Below, in pieces: positions 16,030 through 24,847 of a stretch of DNA of 34,702 bases. Origin of the DNA: Chrysochromulina tobinii. Lineage: Eukaryota > Haptophyta > Prymnesiales > Chrysochromulinaceae. Positions within the stretch are counted from its first letter, which is position 1, and every line of letters starts with the position of its first letter. The translations under genes and the position numbers were made by a program. The stretch covers positions 1 through 34,702 of the forward strand of contig JWZX01003330.1 of assembly GCA_001275005.1 (NCBI GenBank), in the 5' to 3' direction. The notes beneath the pieces were generated by a model. That model had not been told where the DNA came from. It was given only the letters and a program-made list of their open reading frames with translations, and made no database searches.

Positions 16030-16821
16030 TCAACGGCCGCATCCAATGATCGCCATCGCTGCGAGCGCGGCCGTCTCGGCGCGCAGGATGTTCGCACCGA
16101 GCGAGACTGGCCGGACGAAAGGCAGCGTCTCAAGAGTCTCAAACTCCTCGGCTGAGAAGCCACCCTCGGGGCCGATCAGGACGCCCGCGCCCGCGTCGAG
16201 GCTGCCATCCGCAAGGCGCGCGCTCAGCGTGGGCGTATCATCGAGCCGCCGCTCGTCGCACACGCACAGCGGCCGCAACGCATCCCAGCCGTCGAGCACC
16301 GCCTGCAGTGGCTGCGGCTCGCGCACGCACGGCACCGTGAGGCGGCCCGACTGCTCGCTCGCCTCGACGGCGATGGCGCCGAGACGTTCCACGTTCAGCG
16401 AGCGCACGGCGCAGTGCTGCGTAAGCACGGGCTGCAGCTCATCAGCACCGAGCTCAACCGCTTTCTCAATGAGCGTCGGCAGCCTTGCGCCCTTGAGCAC
16501 ACCAAAGAGCAGGACTGTCGAGCGCTTTACGGCTGGTTGCGGACGGAGCAGCGTGCGTATGCTCAAGTGGCACGCGCGCTTACTGAGGACATCGATCTGC
16601 GCCTCCCACTCACCGTCCACACCATTGAACACCGCTACGCTCCCACCCTCGCGCTGCCGCATGACACTGTAGAGGTGATGGCGCTGTGCGTCGCTCAGCG
16701 CAAGCTGGCCGCCTGCCACGAGGGGCTGCGAAGGGACATAGAGGCGAATGCGATTCGGCGCGGCCATGGCCACCGAGGCCGCGGCGGCAACGCAGAGAGA
16801 GCGCTGGAGCGCCGCCTTCAT
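16030..16821 (-). CDS. rsmE: RsmE-type 16S rRNA (uracil-N3)-methyltransferase
   Basis: 263 residues. The N-terminus (MKAALQRSLCVAAAASVAMA) looks like an organelle-targeting or signal segment. Then comes the PUA-like domain (RIRLYVPSQPL, ALSDAQRHHLYSVMRQREG) and the SPOUT methyltransferase domain with its knot: LIEKAVELGADELQP, SEQSGR, IGPEGGFSAEEFE and SLGANILRAETAALAA. RsmE transfers a methyl group from S-adenosylmethionine to N3 of U1498 (E. coli numbering) of the small-subunit rRNA. In an alga this would be plastid or mitochondrial rRNA, by inference. Length matches bacterial RsmE (about 245) plus the leader. No intron. Confidence 0.93.
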   Translation of the reverse strand: MKAALQRSLCVAAAASVAMAAPNRIRLYVPSQPLVAGGQLALSDAQRHHLYSVMRQREGGSVAVFNGVDGEWEAQIDVLSKRACHLSIRTLLRPQPAVKRSTVLLFGVLKGARLPTLIEKAVELGADELQPVLTQHCAVRSLNVERLGAIAVEASEQSGRLTVPCVREPQPLQAVLDGWDALRPLCVCDERRLDDTPTLSARLADGSLDAGAGVLIGPEGGFSAEEFETLETLPFVRPVSLGANILRAETAALAAMAIIGCGR

Positions 16822-17118
16822 GGATGTTGAAGTGTGAAGTTGGTCTCATCAAAACTGGGTCTCTCGTCTGAAGATGGCAGGTACACGACTTCTCATACGA
16901 ACAGGTCGAACGCATCGCACGGTCTTTGTTACGTTGACGGACCAGACGGCACGGCAAGCGTTGGGTGTTGATATCCGATCCGTGCGTTGGGGTCGTTCGC
17001 GTTCGTTCGTCCAACTTGCCTCCAACGTTTCGTCGTCCCGACGCCACAAAGAGCCGCGAGCGTGCAGTCGAGTGACCCGTTGGCCGAGTCGTCGAGGTGG
17101 AGCAATCTATGCGATCAC
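16822..17118. other. RsmE upstream region, nothing recognised
   Basis: Holds the RsmE promoter and the far 3' flank of the GH79 gene, which points the same way. A long open frame here continues out of frame across RsmE and is a shadow. Confidence 0.5.
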
Positions 17119-17190
17119 CCAATGCGTATTCACCCCTTGCGTACTCACCCCATGTCATGCGTGCTCGCCCCGCGCGTATTCACCCCATGC
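17119..17190. repeat. GCGTATTCACCCC repeat spanning GH79 stop codon
   Basis: Four spaced copies of GCGTATTCACCCC (variants GCGTACTCACCCC and GCGTGCTCGCCCC) lie over the end of the GH79 gene. Read on the minus strand the unit contains TGA, and the gene's stop (17180-17182) is in the copy nearest the coding sequence. Confidence 0.8.
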
Positions 17191-18991
17191 AAACGAATGC
17201 TGCCGCGGCCGCGGGGAGGGTGAGAACCTCGTTATCGAGGGCGCCTTTGGCACCGGGCAGCGATGGCACCTCGCCTTCAGCGGATGCATGCGGCCTCACA
17301 CCGTTAATGGTCAGCTCAGCGGCGTCAAGCCGGCCCTCGACGCCCTGCAGCAGCCAGAGCTCTGCCTCGCGTGCGCGAGCCCACGCGGGTAGTTCGAGCT
17401 CGGTGGGGGTCTCCGCAAGATTGATGATGAGGCACGTCGTCCGCGGCCGCCGAGTGGCGGGCGGCTTTGGCATCCCTGGAAAGCGCCACCGAGGTGGCGG
17501 GAGATTCGATGCGGCGAGGTGGCAATAGACGCGAAGGGTGTCGGCAGCGCCCTCGGCGCTCGCGGCAAGGACAGTAGTCCCCATGAGCCGCTTCCAGAGC
17601 ACACTCACCCAGTACTCGGGCGTCGGCTCGAGTGTCCCCTCATGCAGTAAGCCGTAGTCCGACCCCGAGAGGGTCTGGCGGCACTGCACCTGCTGCCCGA
17701 GCGTCGAGAGAGAGCCTAGCTGGTCTAGCCACCAAAGCGCTGCGGCCCAGCGCCCACTCACGCCGGGCTGCCCGCCCGCCTGTGCACTCCCCGTCTCGCC
17801 TAACCACACCGCTGGTCGACGGCTGGGAGGCTCGACTGCGAGGGTCGTGGCTCGCACCGCACGTCCCCACACGGCGACGCGATCGAGCACCGCGGGCGAG
17901 CTGAGCGACTTGAGGTTCACGGGCGTCACCACGACGTGCACCAGCACGCACGCCGCCAAAGAGCCCAGCGCAGCTAGGCCCACCAGCCTCGAGACGAACC
18001 GCATCCACACTGAAGGGTTCCGTTGGCGTCGAGATCCGAAGCCGAGGCGCACCAGAAGGCGGGCCAGCAGGCAGATGGCCGCCGCAAACCGGTACTTGTG
18101 CAGCCCAACCGCGCGGTCGCTCTGCCCAGGGTAGTAGTGCCACGTCACGATGTCCGGCAGTGCGAGCCGCTCAGCCGCTGCGAGCGCTCGCGCCTGGAAG
18201 TCGCCTGCCGCGAGCAGCCTTGGTGGCCAACAGCTCGCTACGATGGAGGGCACCTCGCCTATCGTGGGGAAGAAGGCGGTCGCGGGCGCCGCGACGAGCG
18301 CACCCGGCAGCTCGTCGTCGCGTGCGCTCGTGAGCGCGAGAAGGTCTTGCGCGTACCGTTCAGGTGAGATCGCCAGGCCGCGCTGCAAGTACGGCCACGC
18401 GTTCGGTTCGTTGCCGAGCTCGAGCACAGTGAGCGGGATGCTGTGAGTCCTTACGTAGCGGAGCAGAGTGCGCGTCTGGTCGCTCAACCATGCACCGTGG
18501 ACCGAGCGCGCACCCCATCCCGCGTTCACCGTCAACATCAGCTCGAAGCCCACAGCGCGTGCAAAGTCTCCAACGGCATCCAGGTGCCGAGCGTGCAGGA
18601 CCGAGGTGAAGGGTGCCGGCGGCGTCGTCGGATCAGAACCGTCCAGGGCGTAAAAGGAGCGATCCGCTTCGGTCCCACCGATGCGCAAGTACGCAGGCGC
18701 AAGCGCCTGTGCGAGGCCACGGAGCCGCGGCCGCGCAAAGTCGAATGTGGGCCGGCCGATGACCTCGAGGGAGTCGCTGGCCGCACCTAGAGGGTTCCAG
18801 AAGCGCGTCGGCGTCGCGATCTGGCCGAGATCGACGCAAAAGCACATCCGATTGGCGATGGTGGCGATCTGCTGCTCTGGAACGAGCAGGCGAAGCGGCA
18901 TTGTCGATGGGTCAAGTGGCGGGCTCTCACAGACGTTCGGTGTGCCGCCCCGCGCGCCGAGAGAGGACCTCCGAGTCGAGAAGACGATCAC
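17180..18991 (-). CDS. glycoside hydrolase family 79 (heparanase-like) protein with hydrophobic insert
   Basis: 603 residues from the first Met; the Met at 18901 (MPLRLLVPEQQIATIAN) fits the start of the domain better (573 aa). GH79 features, numbered from the first Met: AYLRIGGTEADRSFY (100-114), acid/base Glu195 in VLELGNEPNAW, TWHYYP (283-288), LSSPAVLD (363-370) and nucleophile Glu399 in VWLGETGSAQAGG. These (beta/alpha)8 retaining enzymes cleave beta-glucuronides or heparan-type polymers; the substrate here is unknown. Between TWHYYP and LSSPAVLD is an extra stretch of about 60 residues with a strong membrane segment (LVGLAALGSLAACVLVHVVV). There is no N-terminal signal peptide. Either the protein is membrane-embedded in an unusual way or the insert is an unrecognised in-frame intron. 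The C-terminal beta-sandwich follows. Confidence 0.8.
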   Translation of the reverse strand: MIVFSTRRSSLGARGGTPNVCESPPLDPSTMPLRLLVPEQQIATIANRMCFCVDLGQIATPTRFWNPLGAASDSLEVIGRPTFDFARPRLRGLAQALAPAYLRIGGTEADRSFYALDGSDPTTPPAPFTSVLHARHLDAVGDFARAVGFELMLTVNAGWGARSVHGAWLSDQTRTLLRYVRTHSIPLTVLELGNEPNAWPYLQRGLAISPERYAQDLLALTSARDDELPGALVAAPATAFFPTIGEVPSIVASCWPPRLLAAGDFQARALAAAERLALPDIVTWHYYPGQSDRAVGLHKYRFAAAICLLARLLVRLGFGSRRQRNPSVWMRFVSRLVGLAALGSLAACVLVHVVVTPVNLKSLSSPAVLDRVAVWGRAVRATTLAVEPPSRRPAVWLGETGSAQAGGQPGVSGRWAAALWWLDQLGSLSTLGQQVQCRQTLSGSDYGLLHEGTLEPTPEYWVSVLWKRLMGTTVLAASAEGAADTLRVYCHLAASNLPPPRWRFPGMPKPPATRRPRTTCLIINLAETPTELELPAWARAREAELWLLQGVEGRLDAAELTINGVRPHASAEGEVPSLPGAKGALDNEVLTLPAAAAAFVCMG

Positions 18992-19164
18992 TCATTCCAC
19001 AGGCGAAGCATCATCGCCTTGGCTGAGAAGGGGCGGAGGCTGGGGTAGACTTGAGAGAGTTAACCGGCAGCGTAATGTTCAGAGAACGTTTGCTTGCATT
19101 CCTTGATTGTTTGAAGACTTGACGAAATCGTCCGTCAAACGGGTAGGATTCCTAGGCCCGCGAA
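18992..19164. promoter_or_regulatory. probable shared promoter of GH79 and phosphatase genes
   Basis: 173 bp between divergent starts, or 263 bp with the shorter GH79. No motif recognised. Confidence 0.3.
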
Positions 19165-20199
19165 ATGCGGCACGTCCTCATCTTCATCCACTCCTTGACC
19201 GCCTCAGCGTTCAGTCTCGAGTACGCGGCGCCGGGCCGCGTGGTGGCCATCGGCGATGTGCACGGAGACTACCCCGCCTTCGTGCGCACGTTGCGGAATG
19301 CACGACTCGTCGACGGCAACGAGCGCTGGATTGGCGGGGATGCCACCCTCGTGCAGCTGGGCGACCTGCTCGATCGCGGCGCCAACGAGGCCGAATGCTG
19401 GTCGCTTCTGCGTCGACTGCAGGCTGATGCTCCGCGGGCTGGTGGAGGTCGTGTCATCCGATTGCTCGGGAACCACGAGGTGATGAACGTGTGTGCCATT
19501 GCGAGCAACTTCATTCACCCAGCAGGGCATGGAGCCTTTGGCACCGACAGGCTGCTGGCTTTTGCACCCGGCGGCGCGATCGCGTCGGAGATGGCCGACT
19601 GCTGCACAGTTGCGGCCATCATTGGCGACTCTTGCTTCGTGCACGCGCACCTCCCAGCCGATGCGACGCGAGAGAGCCTCGAGACGCTCAACCAAGCGAC
19701 GCAGCGGTGGCTCCGAGGTGAGCCTGCCCAGCCGGAGGACGATGTGATTTGCACGCTGGTGGAGGTGGATGGCTTCCAGGGCAGTGGCCGGCCGCAGTAC
19801 TCGGCCGCCACGTGCCTGCCGCTCGCGCTAAGCCACATGGCAGAACGCGATAAATCGCCCATTTGGGGGCGGCTGCTCTCGTCCCCCAGTGGCGAGCAGC
19901 CTTCACACGAACACTGCGACGCACTGCGGCAGTCGCTCGCGCGGCTGGGCGTCTCGCGACTCGTCGTCGGCCACACGCCCCAGCGCGTCATCAACGCCGC
20001 GTGCGATGGCCTCGTGTGGCGCTGCGACACGGGCATGAGTGAGTTCGTCATGTCGGGCGCCAGCCAGGCGCTCGAGATTTCGCAAGATGGCACCGTGCGC
20101 GTTCTCGATGGCGACGCCGCGCAGAGCGGCGGGGCGGCTCGCAGTAGAGAGGCGGCCGCTGCGAACGCCGGCGATTGCACCTATTTCGATATCTTTTGA
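19165..20199 (+). CDS. Shewanella-like (SLP) PPP-family protein phosphatase
   Basis: 344 residues starting MRHVLIFIHSLTASAFS, a weak signal-like segment. All metallophosphatase metal-binding motifs are present: AIGDVHGDY, QLGDLLDRG and LLGNHEVMN, then HAHL and VVGHTPQ. In the PPP family GDVHG, GDxxDRG and GNHE bind the two metals of the active site. The replaced substrate-binding motifs and spacing match the bacterial-like SLP group found in plants, algae and apicomplexans, not PP1/PP2A. SLPs act as Ser/Thr or Tyr phosphatases in plastids or cytosol; the target is unknown. C-terminus is Ala-rich and ends YFDIF. No intron. Confidence 0.88.
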   Translation: MRHVLIFIHSLTASAFSLEYAAPGRVVAIGDVHGDYPAFVRTLRNARLVDGNERWIGGDATLVQLGDLLDRGANEAECWSLLRRLQADAPRAGGGRVIRLLGNHEVMNVCAIASNFIHPAGHGAFGTDRLLAFAPGGAIASEMADCCTVAAIIGDSCFVHAHLPADATRESLETLNQATQRWLRGEPAQPEDDVICTLVEVDGFQGSGRPQYSAATCLPLALSHMAERDKSPIWGRLLSSPSGEQPSHEHCDALRQSLARLGVSRLVVGHTPQRVINAACDGLVWRCDTGMSEFVMSGASQALEISQDGTVRVLDGDAAQSGGAARSREAAAANAGDCTYFDIF

Positions 20200-20392
20200 C
20201 GATTACCCGCGGTTATAGAGTGGTGATTGACATAGAGTGAGTGATTGACCGAGCGCAGGAGTTTCATGTTTTACACACCGGGAGTTACCACACGGCTTAT
20301 GCCGTCGGTAACGCGTTTCCAAGTCGTTCACGAATCACGATCACGAATTTCGCAGCCCACGACGGCGGCTCTTCGCTCGCACCGCTCGCAAT

Positions 20393-23300
20393 ATGGGCGA
20401 CGCCGAGAAGCTCAAACAGGCTGTCTATGCGCTGTATGCGCCCACCTCGCCCGCGAAGACGCGCGGGGAGGCGAACGCGTGGCTAATGTCGTTCACTGCC
20501 ACGTTCCCCGCGTGGGAGGCCGCGCGCACAGCTCTTTCTGATCCGGATGAGAAGGTGCAGTTTATCGGTGCGAACATGTTCAAAATGAAGGTGTGCTCGG
20601 AGTGGCATTCGCTCCCCGAGGGCGCCAAGGCGCAGATCTACGGCGTGCTCAAGGAGGTCGTCGGCAAGATCCCCGTTGGCGCGCCCGACGGCTTCATGCG
20701 ACTGACTGCAGCGTCCAAGCAGCTGTGCCTTGCGCTCGCGGCGGCGGCTGTGCGGTCGGGCGCGCTCGAGTCGTTCGCGACGGATGCGCTCACGCTCGCC
20801 AAAGACCCGTCGGGCAAGGGTGCGGCCGTCGCCATCGAGCTCCTCATCGCGCTACCGCAGGAGCTTCTCGAGCGCACCACAGCGCAGGCGCCGTCCGGTG
20901 ACGGAGGGCCTATGACGCTCGCATCGAGCGCGCCCACCCTTAAGCGTGTGCAGTCGGGCGAGGGCGCGATGCTCGAGGGGCGCCCCGAGCTGCGCGGGCT
21001 GCTCCCGCAGGTGCTGCAGCTCCTTACGGCCGTGGTCGAGCACTTTGGCGCCGGCAGCGGGCCCGAGCACGCAGAGTGTGTCACGCAGTGCCTCAAATGT
21101 CTCGAAAAGTGGAACAGCCTTGAGATGGGGTACTCGCTGGTGATGCTCGCGGACAGCTTCCCCGCGCTGCTGCAGTGCGTCCTCGGCGCCTTCACCTCGC
21201 CCGTCGAGCCGCTCGTCGTCGCCGCCGCTGACGCTTTCGTCGAGCTGCTCTCCTCCAACAACACCGTGCTCTCTGTCGGCGTCGAGCGGCAGGTGTGTCT
21301 GCGCATTGCCCTGGGCCTTCCCTGGGCCTTCCCTGACCCTGCCATCGCCCTGCCCTTGCCCTGCCCTTGCCCTGCCCTTGCCCTGCCCTTTCCCTTGCCA
21401 CTGGTCACCGCTGCTCGCTGCTGCGGACCGCGGATTGCACCCCTCATCCCTCATCACTGCTGAGGACCGCGGATTGCACCCCTCATCAGGTTGCATTGAC
21501 CCATCAGATCTCGAACCATCTGCAACTCGTCGCCGACCAGCTACGTGTGAAAGAGGCGGCCGCCGCCGACGACGGGACAATGAGCGAGTCCCAGTACCAC
21601 TTTTGCCGCGCCCTCTGCGCCTTTGCTGACCGAGCGGTGGACATCGTGTCTACCTGCCAAGATGACACACTCCTCCCGCTGGTCAATCTACTCTTCTGCT
21701 GCCTGGGCGCCGATCTCCGGGTGGCTGAGCTCACGGTGGACTTCTGGGCGTCCATCCAAGACACCCCGCTCGCGCAGCGCCATCCGCAGCTTGGTGTGCT
21801 GTTGTACCGCGAGCTCCAGATGAGCTCTGATTGCCTCTAATTGCCTCTGATGACCTCTGATTGGCTCCCTCATCAGGTGTGCCGTTGTACCGTGAGCTCC
21901 AGATGCGCGTGCTCGCCAAGTGCACGCTTCCGCAGAGCTTCACAAGCTGGGAGGACGAGGTGCGAGAGGAGGGCCCCTGAGGACCTCTGAGGACCTCTGA
22001 GGACCTCTGAGGACCTCTGATGGCCTCTGATGACCTTGGATGACTTCGGATGACCTGGGATGACCTCGGATGGTGCGAGAGGAGGACCTCTGAGTGCACC
22101 GATGCGGTGCCGTGGATTGCGTCCTCTCGTCTTCACACCTGCGGCTTCACACCTGCGTCTCCACACCTGCGTCTTCACACCTGCGTCTTCACACCTGTGT
22201 CTTCACACTGCTCCTCACCCATTCTCGGTTGCAGACCTCCCTCGAAGAGGACGACTTTGAGCGCTTCCGTGAGCAGTCGGGGCAAGAGCTGCTGACTGCG
22301 TGCCTGCAGCTTCTACGCACCGAGTTCATCGGCACGCTGCGCGCTCGTCTCGAGTCGCCCGCGGGAGGGGGTGGCGCACCACCGCCATGGCAGCAGCTCG
22401 AGCTTGTGTGCTGGGCCACGCGCGTGTTGCATGCAGAGCTCAAGACAACGCTTAGCCGCGAGCACGAGACGCTGGCAGCCGACCCGGCGTCGACGCAGCG
22501 CCAGCTTGAGTTCAATTCGAGTATCAAGGTGTGAAGACCCCTCTGATGGCCACTGATTGCGCCTGATTGCCATCCCCCATGCCCCTCATCGCCACTACTT
22601 GCCACTCACTGCCACTACTTGCCACTCACTCCGACTCACCGCCACGCACACGCCACTAATTGCCGCTAATCGCGCTAATCGCCACTGATTGCCATGCATA
22701 CGCCATGGGGCCCTCGTCGAGTCCCTCCTCACATCCCTGTTTGCCTCCCTGCTTGCCTCCGATTGCATCCCTCATCACAGGCCCTCGTCGAGTCCCTCCT
22801 CACGCCCATCGCCGCGGGCGCTTTTGCGATGCAGCCGGCCCAGGTGTGCGCGCGCGAGCACGGTTGGTCTGGCTCAGGCCACTTGGTCGATGCATGCTGC
22901 CGATGAGCTCCCTACCTCCCTAATTTGGCAATATGTGCTGAAGAGTTCCCTCCCTCATTTGGCAGGTGCGCGCGAGCGCGGTGCGTCTGGTAGGCAATTT
23001 CGGCAAGACGCTCGCTGCCGAGCACTCGCATAGCCTCGAGGGCGTGGTGCACTTCGTGCTGAGCTCGCTCGTGGTTGATGGAGCCGCCGAGCATGCCGCC
23101 ATTGCTTTCCGCTCGCTCTGCGTGCATGCCAAGCGGCAGCTCGGACGACAAGAGACCGTGCTCGCACTGCTACGCGTCTGCGAGCCGGCCTTGAGCAACG
23201 TTGAGCTCACGGCCGAGCTCAGGATCGCCTTAGCCGAGGGACTCGCGCGGCTCGTGGCCGAGCTGCCCTCCCGCGACGACCAGGCGCGATCAGCTCTCAC

Positions 23301-24847
23301 CGAACTGCTGCGTACGCCGTGCACGCTGCTGCAGAATGCGCTGCAGCACGGCGCGACGGCAGGGGAGGCGGGCGTGGGCGCCTGGCGTCGACAGTCCGCG
23401 GAGAATGTGGCGACTCAGGTCGCGCTTGTGGGCGCTGCGATCCGCTTCTGCGACCGTTACAATGTCGACGTGCCCGGCGCGGCGGCGAATGTGAATCCGG
23501 TGCTGCCCGTGATGCAGAGCGGCGTGTGGGATCTTCTGTTGCAGGTGTTCACTGCGCCTGATTGGGATTGCGTCTGATTGCGCCTGCTTGCGCCTGCTTG
23601 CTCCTGCTTGCGTCTGATTGCGTCTGATTGCGTCTGATTGCCCGTGATGCCGAGCGGCGTTTGGGATCTTCTGGTGCAGGTTGGAGGCATGACCTGACCA
23701 ACTGCCCTGCATGCAAGTGCTCACACCGGCGCGTTCGCTCCCCCGCAGGTGGCTGGCGCTTACCGCTCCGAGGCGGTGGTGGTGCAGGCCATGTGCGAGC
23801 TCTACTCGCGTATGATGGCTACGATGGGCATGCTCATGCGTCCACTGCTGCCGCAGCTGCTGCACGAGCTCGCGCGTACCTTCCCTTCGACACCTGTCGT
23901 GGGCGTTCTCTCGACGCTGCGCGACGCCATCGAGCAGTATGGGCGTCAGCAGGACGATGAGCTGCACGACACGCTGCTCTTCGTCATGTCGGAGCTAGTC
24001 AACTTCTTCTGCGCGTGGCTCTCCTCCACCAAGGAACCCGAGGTACGCCCGATGGCGACGGATGGCGACGGATCGCAACGGATTGCGACGGATGGCGACG
24101 GATTGCGACTGATTCAGTGTGCCTCCCCGATCGAGCAGGCACAACCCGAGCTCCTCACCGCCTTCTGGGAGATGTGCCATCGCTGCCTCGTCTTCCAACC
24201 AGGCCTGCTGCTCTCGCTGCCGTGCGCCGGCGCCCTGTTCGACGCTGCCGTCGCCTGCGTACGCCACCAGGAGTTTCAGCACACGCGCGCCGTGCTCACG
24301 TTCATTTGCCTCTTCATGTGCCCGACCGAGGCGGCCAACCCCTTCCGCGAGACGTCGGTCATGTGCATCCAGGTGCGTGTGCCTTTGACTGCCCCTCCGA
24401 CTGCCCCTCTGATGGTCTATAAACTCGGATGGTCTATGAACTCGGATGTCATCTGACATGGTCTCGTCCGTCGTGTGCACACAGGCTTCCGGCAAGCAGC
24501 TGCTGCGCGAATGCCTTTCGGGTCTGGCCGCCGTATCTCCCGACAATCTCGTCGACCACCAGGTCGAGCTCATGCGCGTACTCGTCGAGGCATGCCCAGG
24601 CGCCGTGGCCACGTGGCTCAACGAGCTGCTGTGCGCCCAACACGGCGCGTCCGACGGGTTGATTACGGGTGCCATCGACCCCCAGGGCGTGACGATGCGG
24701 TCGTTCGCGGCGCTCGTGCTGCAGCAGCCGGCGCTCGGGCAGGCCGAGTTCCAGTGCGTCGCGTCGGACTTTTCGCGCATCTGCCGCGGCAAGCTCGCGC
24801 CTGACTCCCTCAATCGTCACTCGCACCTGATGCGCTCCGGACAGTGA
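20393..24847 (+). CDS. importin-13/transportin-3 type karyopherin, nine exons
   Basis: Proposed exons: 20393-21292, 21508-21793, 21877-21959, 22235-22528, 22781-22843, 22966-23544, 23749-24042, 24139-24372, 24485-24847 (TGA). All introns are GT-AG; all are phase 0 except intron 2 (phase 1). The joined frame is 1031 residues, close to the usual 920-960 for the family. The N-terminus (AEKLKQAVYALY, RGEANAWLMSF, WEAARTAL, VQFIGANMFKMKV) is the importin-beta N-terminal domain that binds Ran-GTP; helical repeats fill the rest (VAELTVDFWASIQ, VRASAVRLVGNFGKTLA, FWEMCHRCLVFQPGLL). Transportin-3 imports SR splicing factors and importin-13 moves cargo both ways; the cargo here is unknown. Exon borders rest on frame, splice consensus and continuity of the repeats. 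Introns are described separately. Confidence 0.85.
21293..21507 (+). repeat. importin intron 1 (215 nt), repeat-filled
   Basis: Donor CAG|GTGTGT. Contains CCCTTGCCCTGCC-type repeats (about 21340-21395) and two copies of a unit with GGACCGCGGATTGCACCCC (21424-21480 region), each followed by CTCATC. Two in-frame acceptors end in CATCAG, at 21489 and 21507, so six codons may be optional. Confidence 0.8.
21794..21876 (+). repeat. importin intron 2 (83 nt) beginning with a copy of exon 3
   Basis: The first 29 nt of the intron (21794-21822) match the first 29 nt of exon 3 (21877-21905) with two mismatches. In between are TCTGATTGCC-type repeats and the acceptor TCCCTCATCAG. Both copies would encode LLYRELQM or PLYRELQM. 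Confidence 0.85.
21960..22234 (+). repeat. importin intron 3 (275 nt), two repeat arrays
   Basis: Donor GAG|GTGCGAGAGG. Contains (GGACCTCTGA)n at about 21977-22030 with decaying copies to 22070, then a second donor-like GTGCGAGAGGAGG at 22073, then a 15-bp array of TTCACACCTGCGTCT at about 22131-22215. Acceptor GGTTGCAG at 22234. Confidence 0.8.
22529..22780 (+). repeat. importin intron 4 (252 nt) with copy of exon 5 start
   Basis: Contains TTGCCACTCACTGCCACTAC-type repeats (about 22590-22690). Positions 22710-22732 are identical (23 nt) to the first 23 nt of exon 5 at 22781-22803. Ends TCCCTCATCACAG. Confidence 0.8.
22844..22965 (+). other. importin intron 5 (122 nt)
   Basis: Donor CAG|GTGTGCGCGCGCGAGC and acceptor CAG|GTGCGCGCGAGC are near copies of each other. 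The pyrimidine tract is TCCCTCCCTCATTTGGCAG. Confidence 0.8.
23545..23748 (+). repeat. importin intron 6 (204 nt) with copy of exon 6 end
   Basis: Contains repeats of TGCGTCTGAT/TGCGCCTGCT (about 23567-23640), then 23644-23679, which matches the last 36 nt of exon 6 (23509-23544) with three mismatches and again ends GCAG|GT, a decoy donor. Acceptor CCCCCGCAG at 23748. Confidence 0.8.
24043..24138 (+). repeat. importin intron 7 (96 nt), in frame if retained
   Basis: Built from GATGGCGACGGATTGCGACG-type repeats. 96 nt with no in-frame stop, so retention would add 32 residues. AACCCGAG at 24035-24042 recurs at 24143-24150 just inside exon 8, giving an alternative AG acceptor at 24150. Confidence 0.65.
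24373..24484 (+). repeat. importin intron 8 (112 nt)
   Basis: Donor CAG|GTGCGT. Contains two copies of GACTGCCCCTC and two of GGTCTATRAACTCGGATG. Acceptor GTGTGCACACAG. Confidence 0.75.

Noticed and set aside
16610-17158. 182-codon minus-strand frame overlapping RsmE
   Set aside because: Out of phase with RsmE and without recognisable domains.
19515-20180. 221-codon minus-strand frame
   Set aside because: Shadow of the SLP phosphatase on the opposite strand; no family resemblance.
20638-21580. Long minus-strand frames over importin exon 1 and intron 1
   Set aside because: Lie opposite conserved karyopherin sequence and run into intron repeats.
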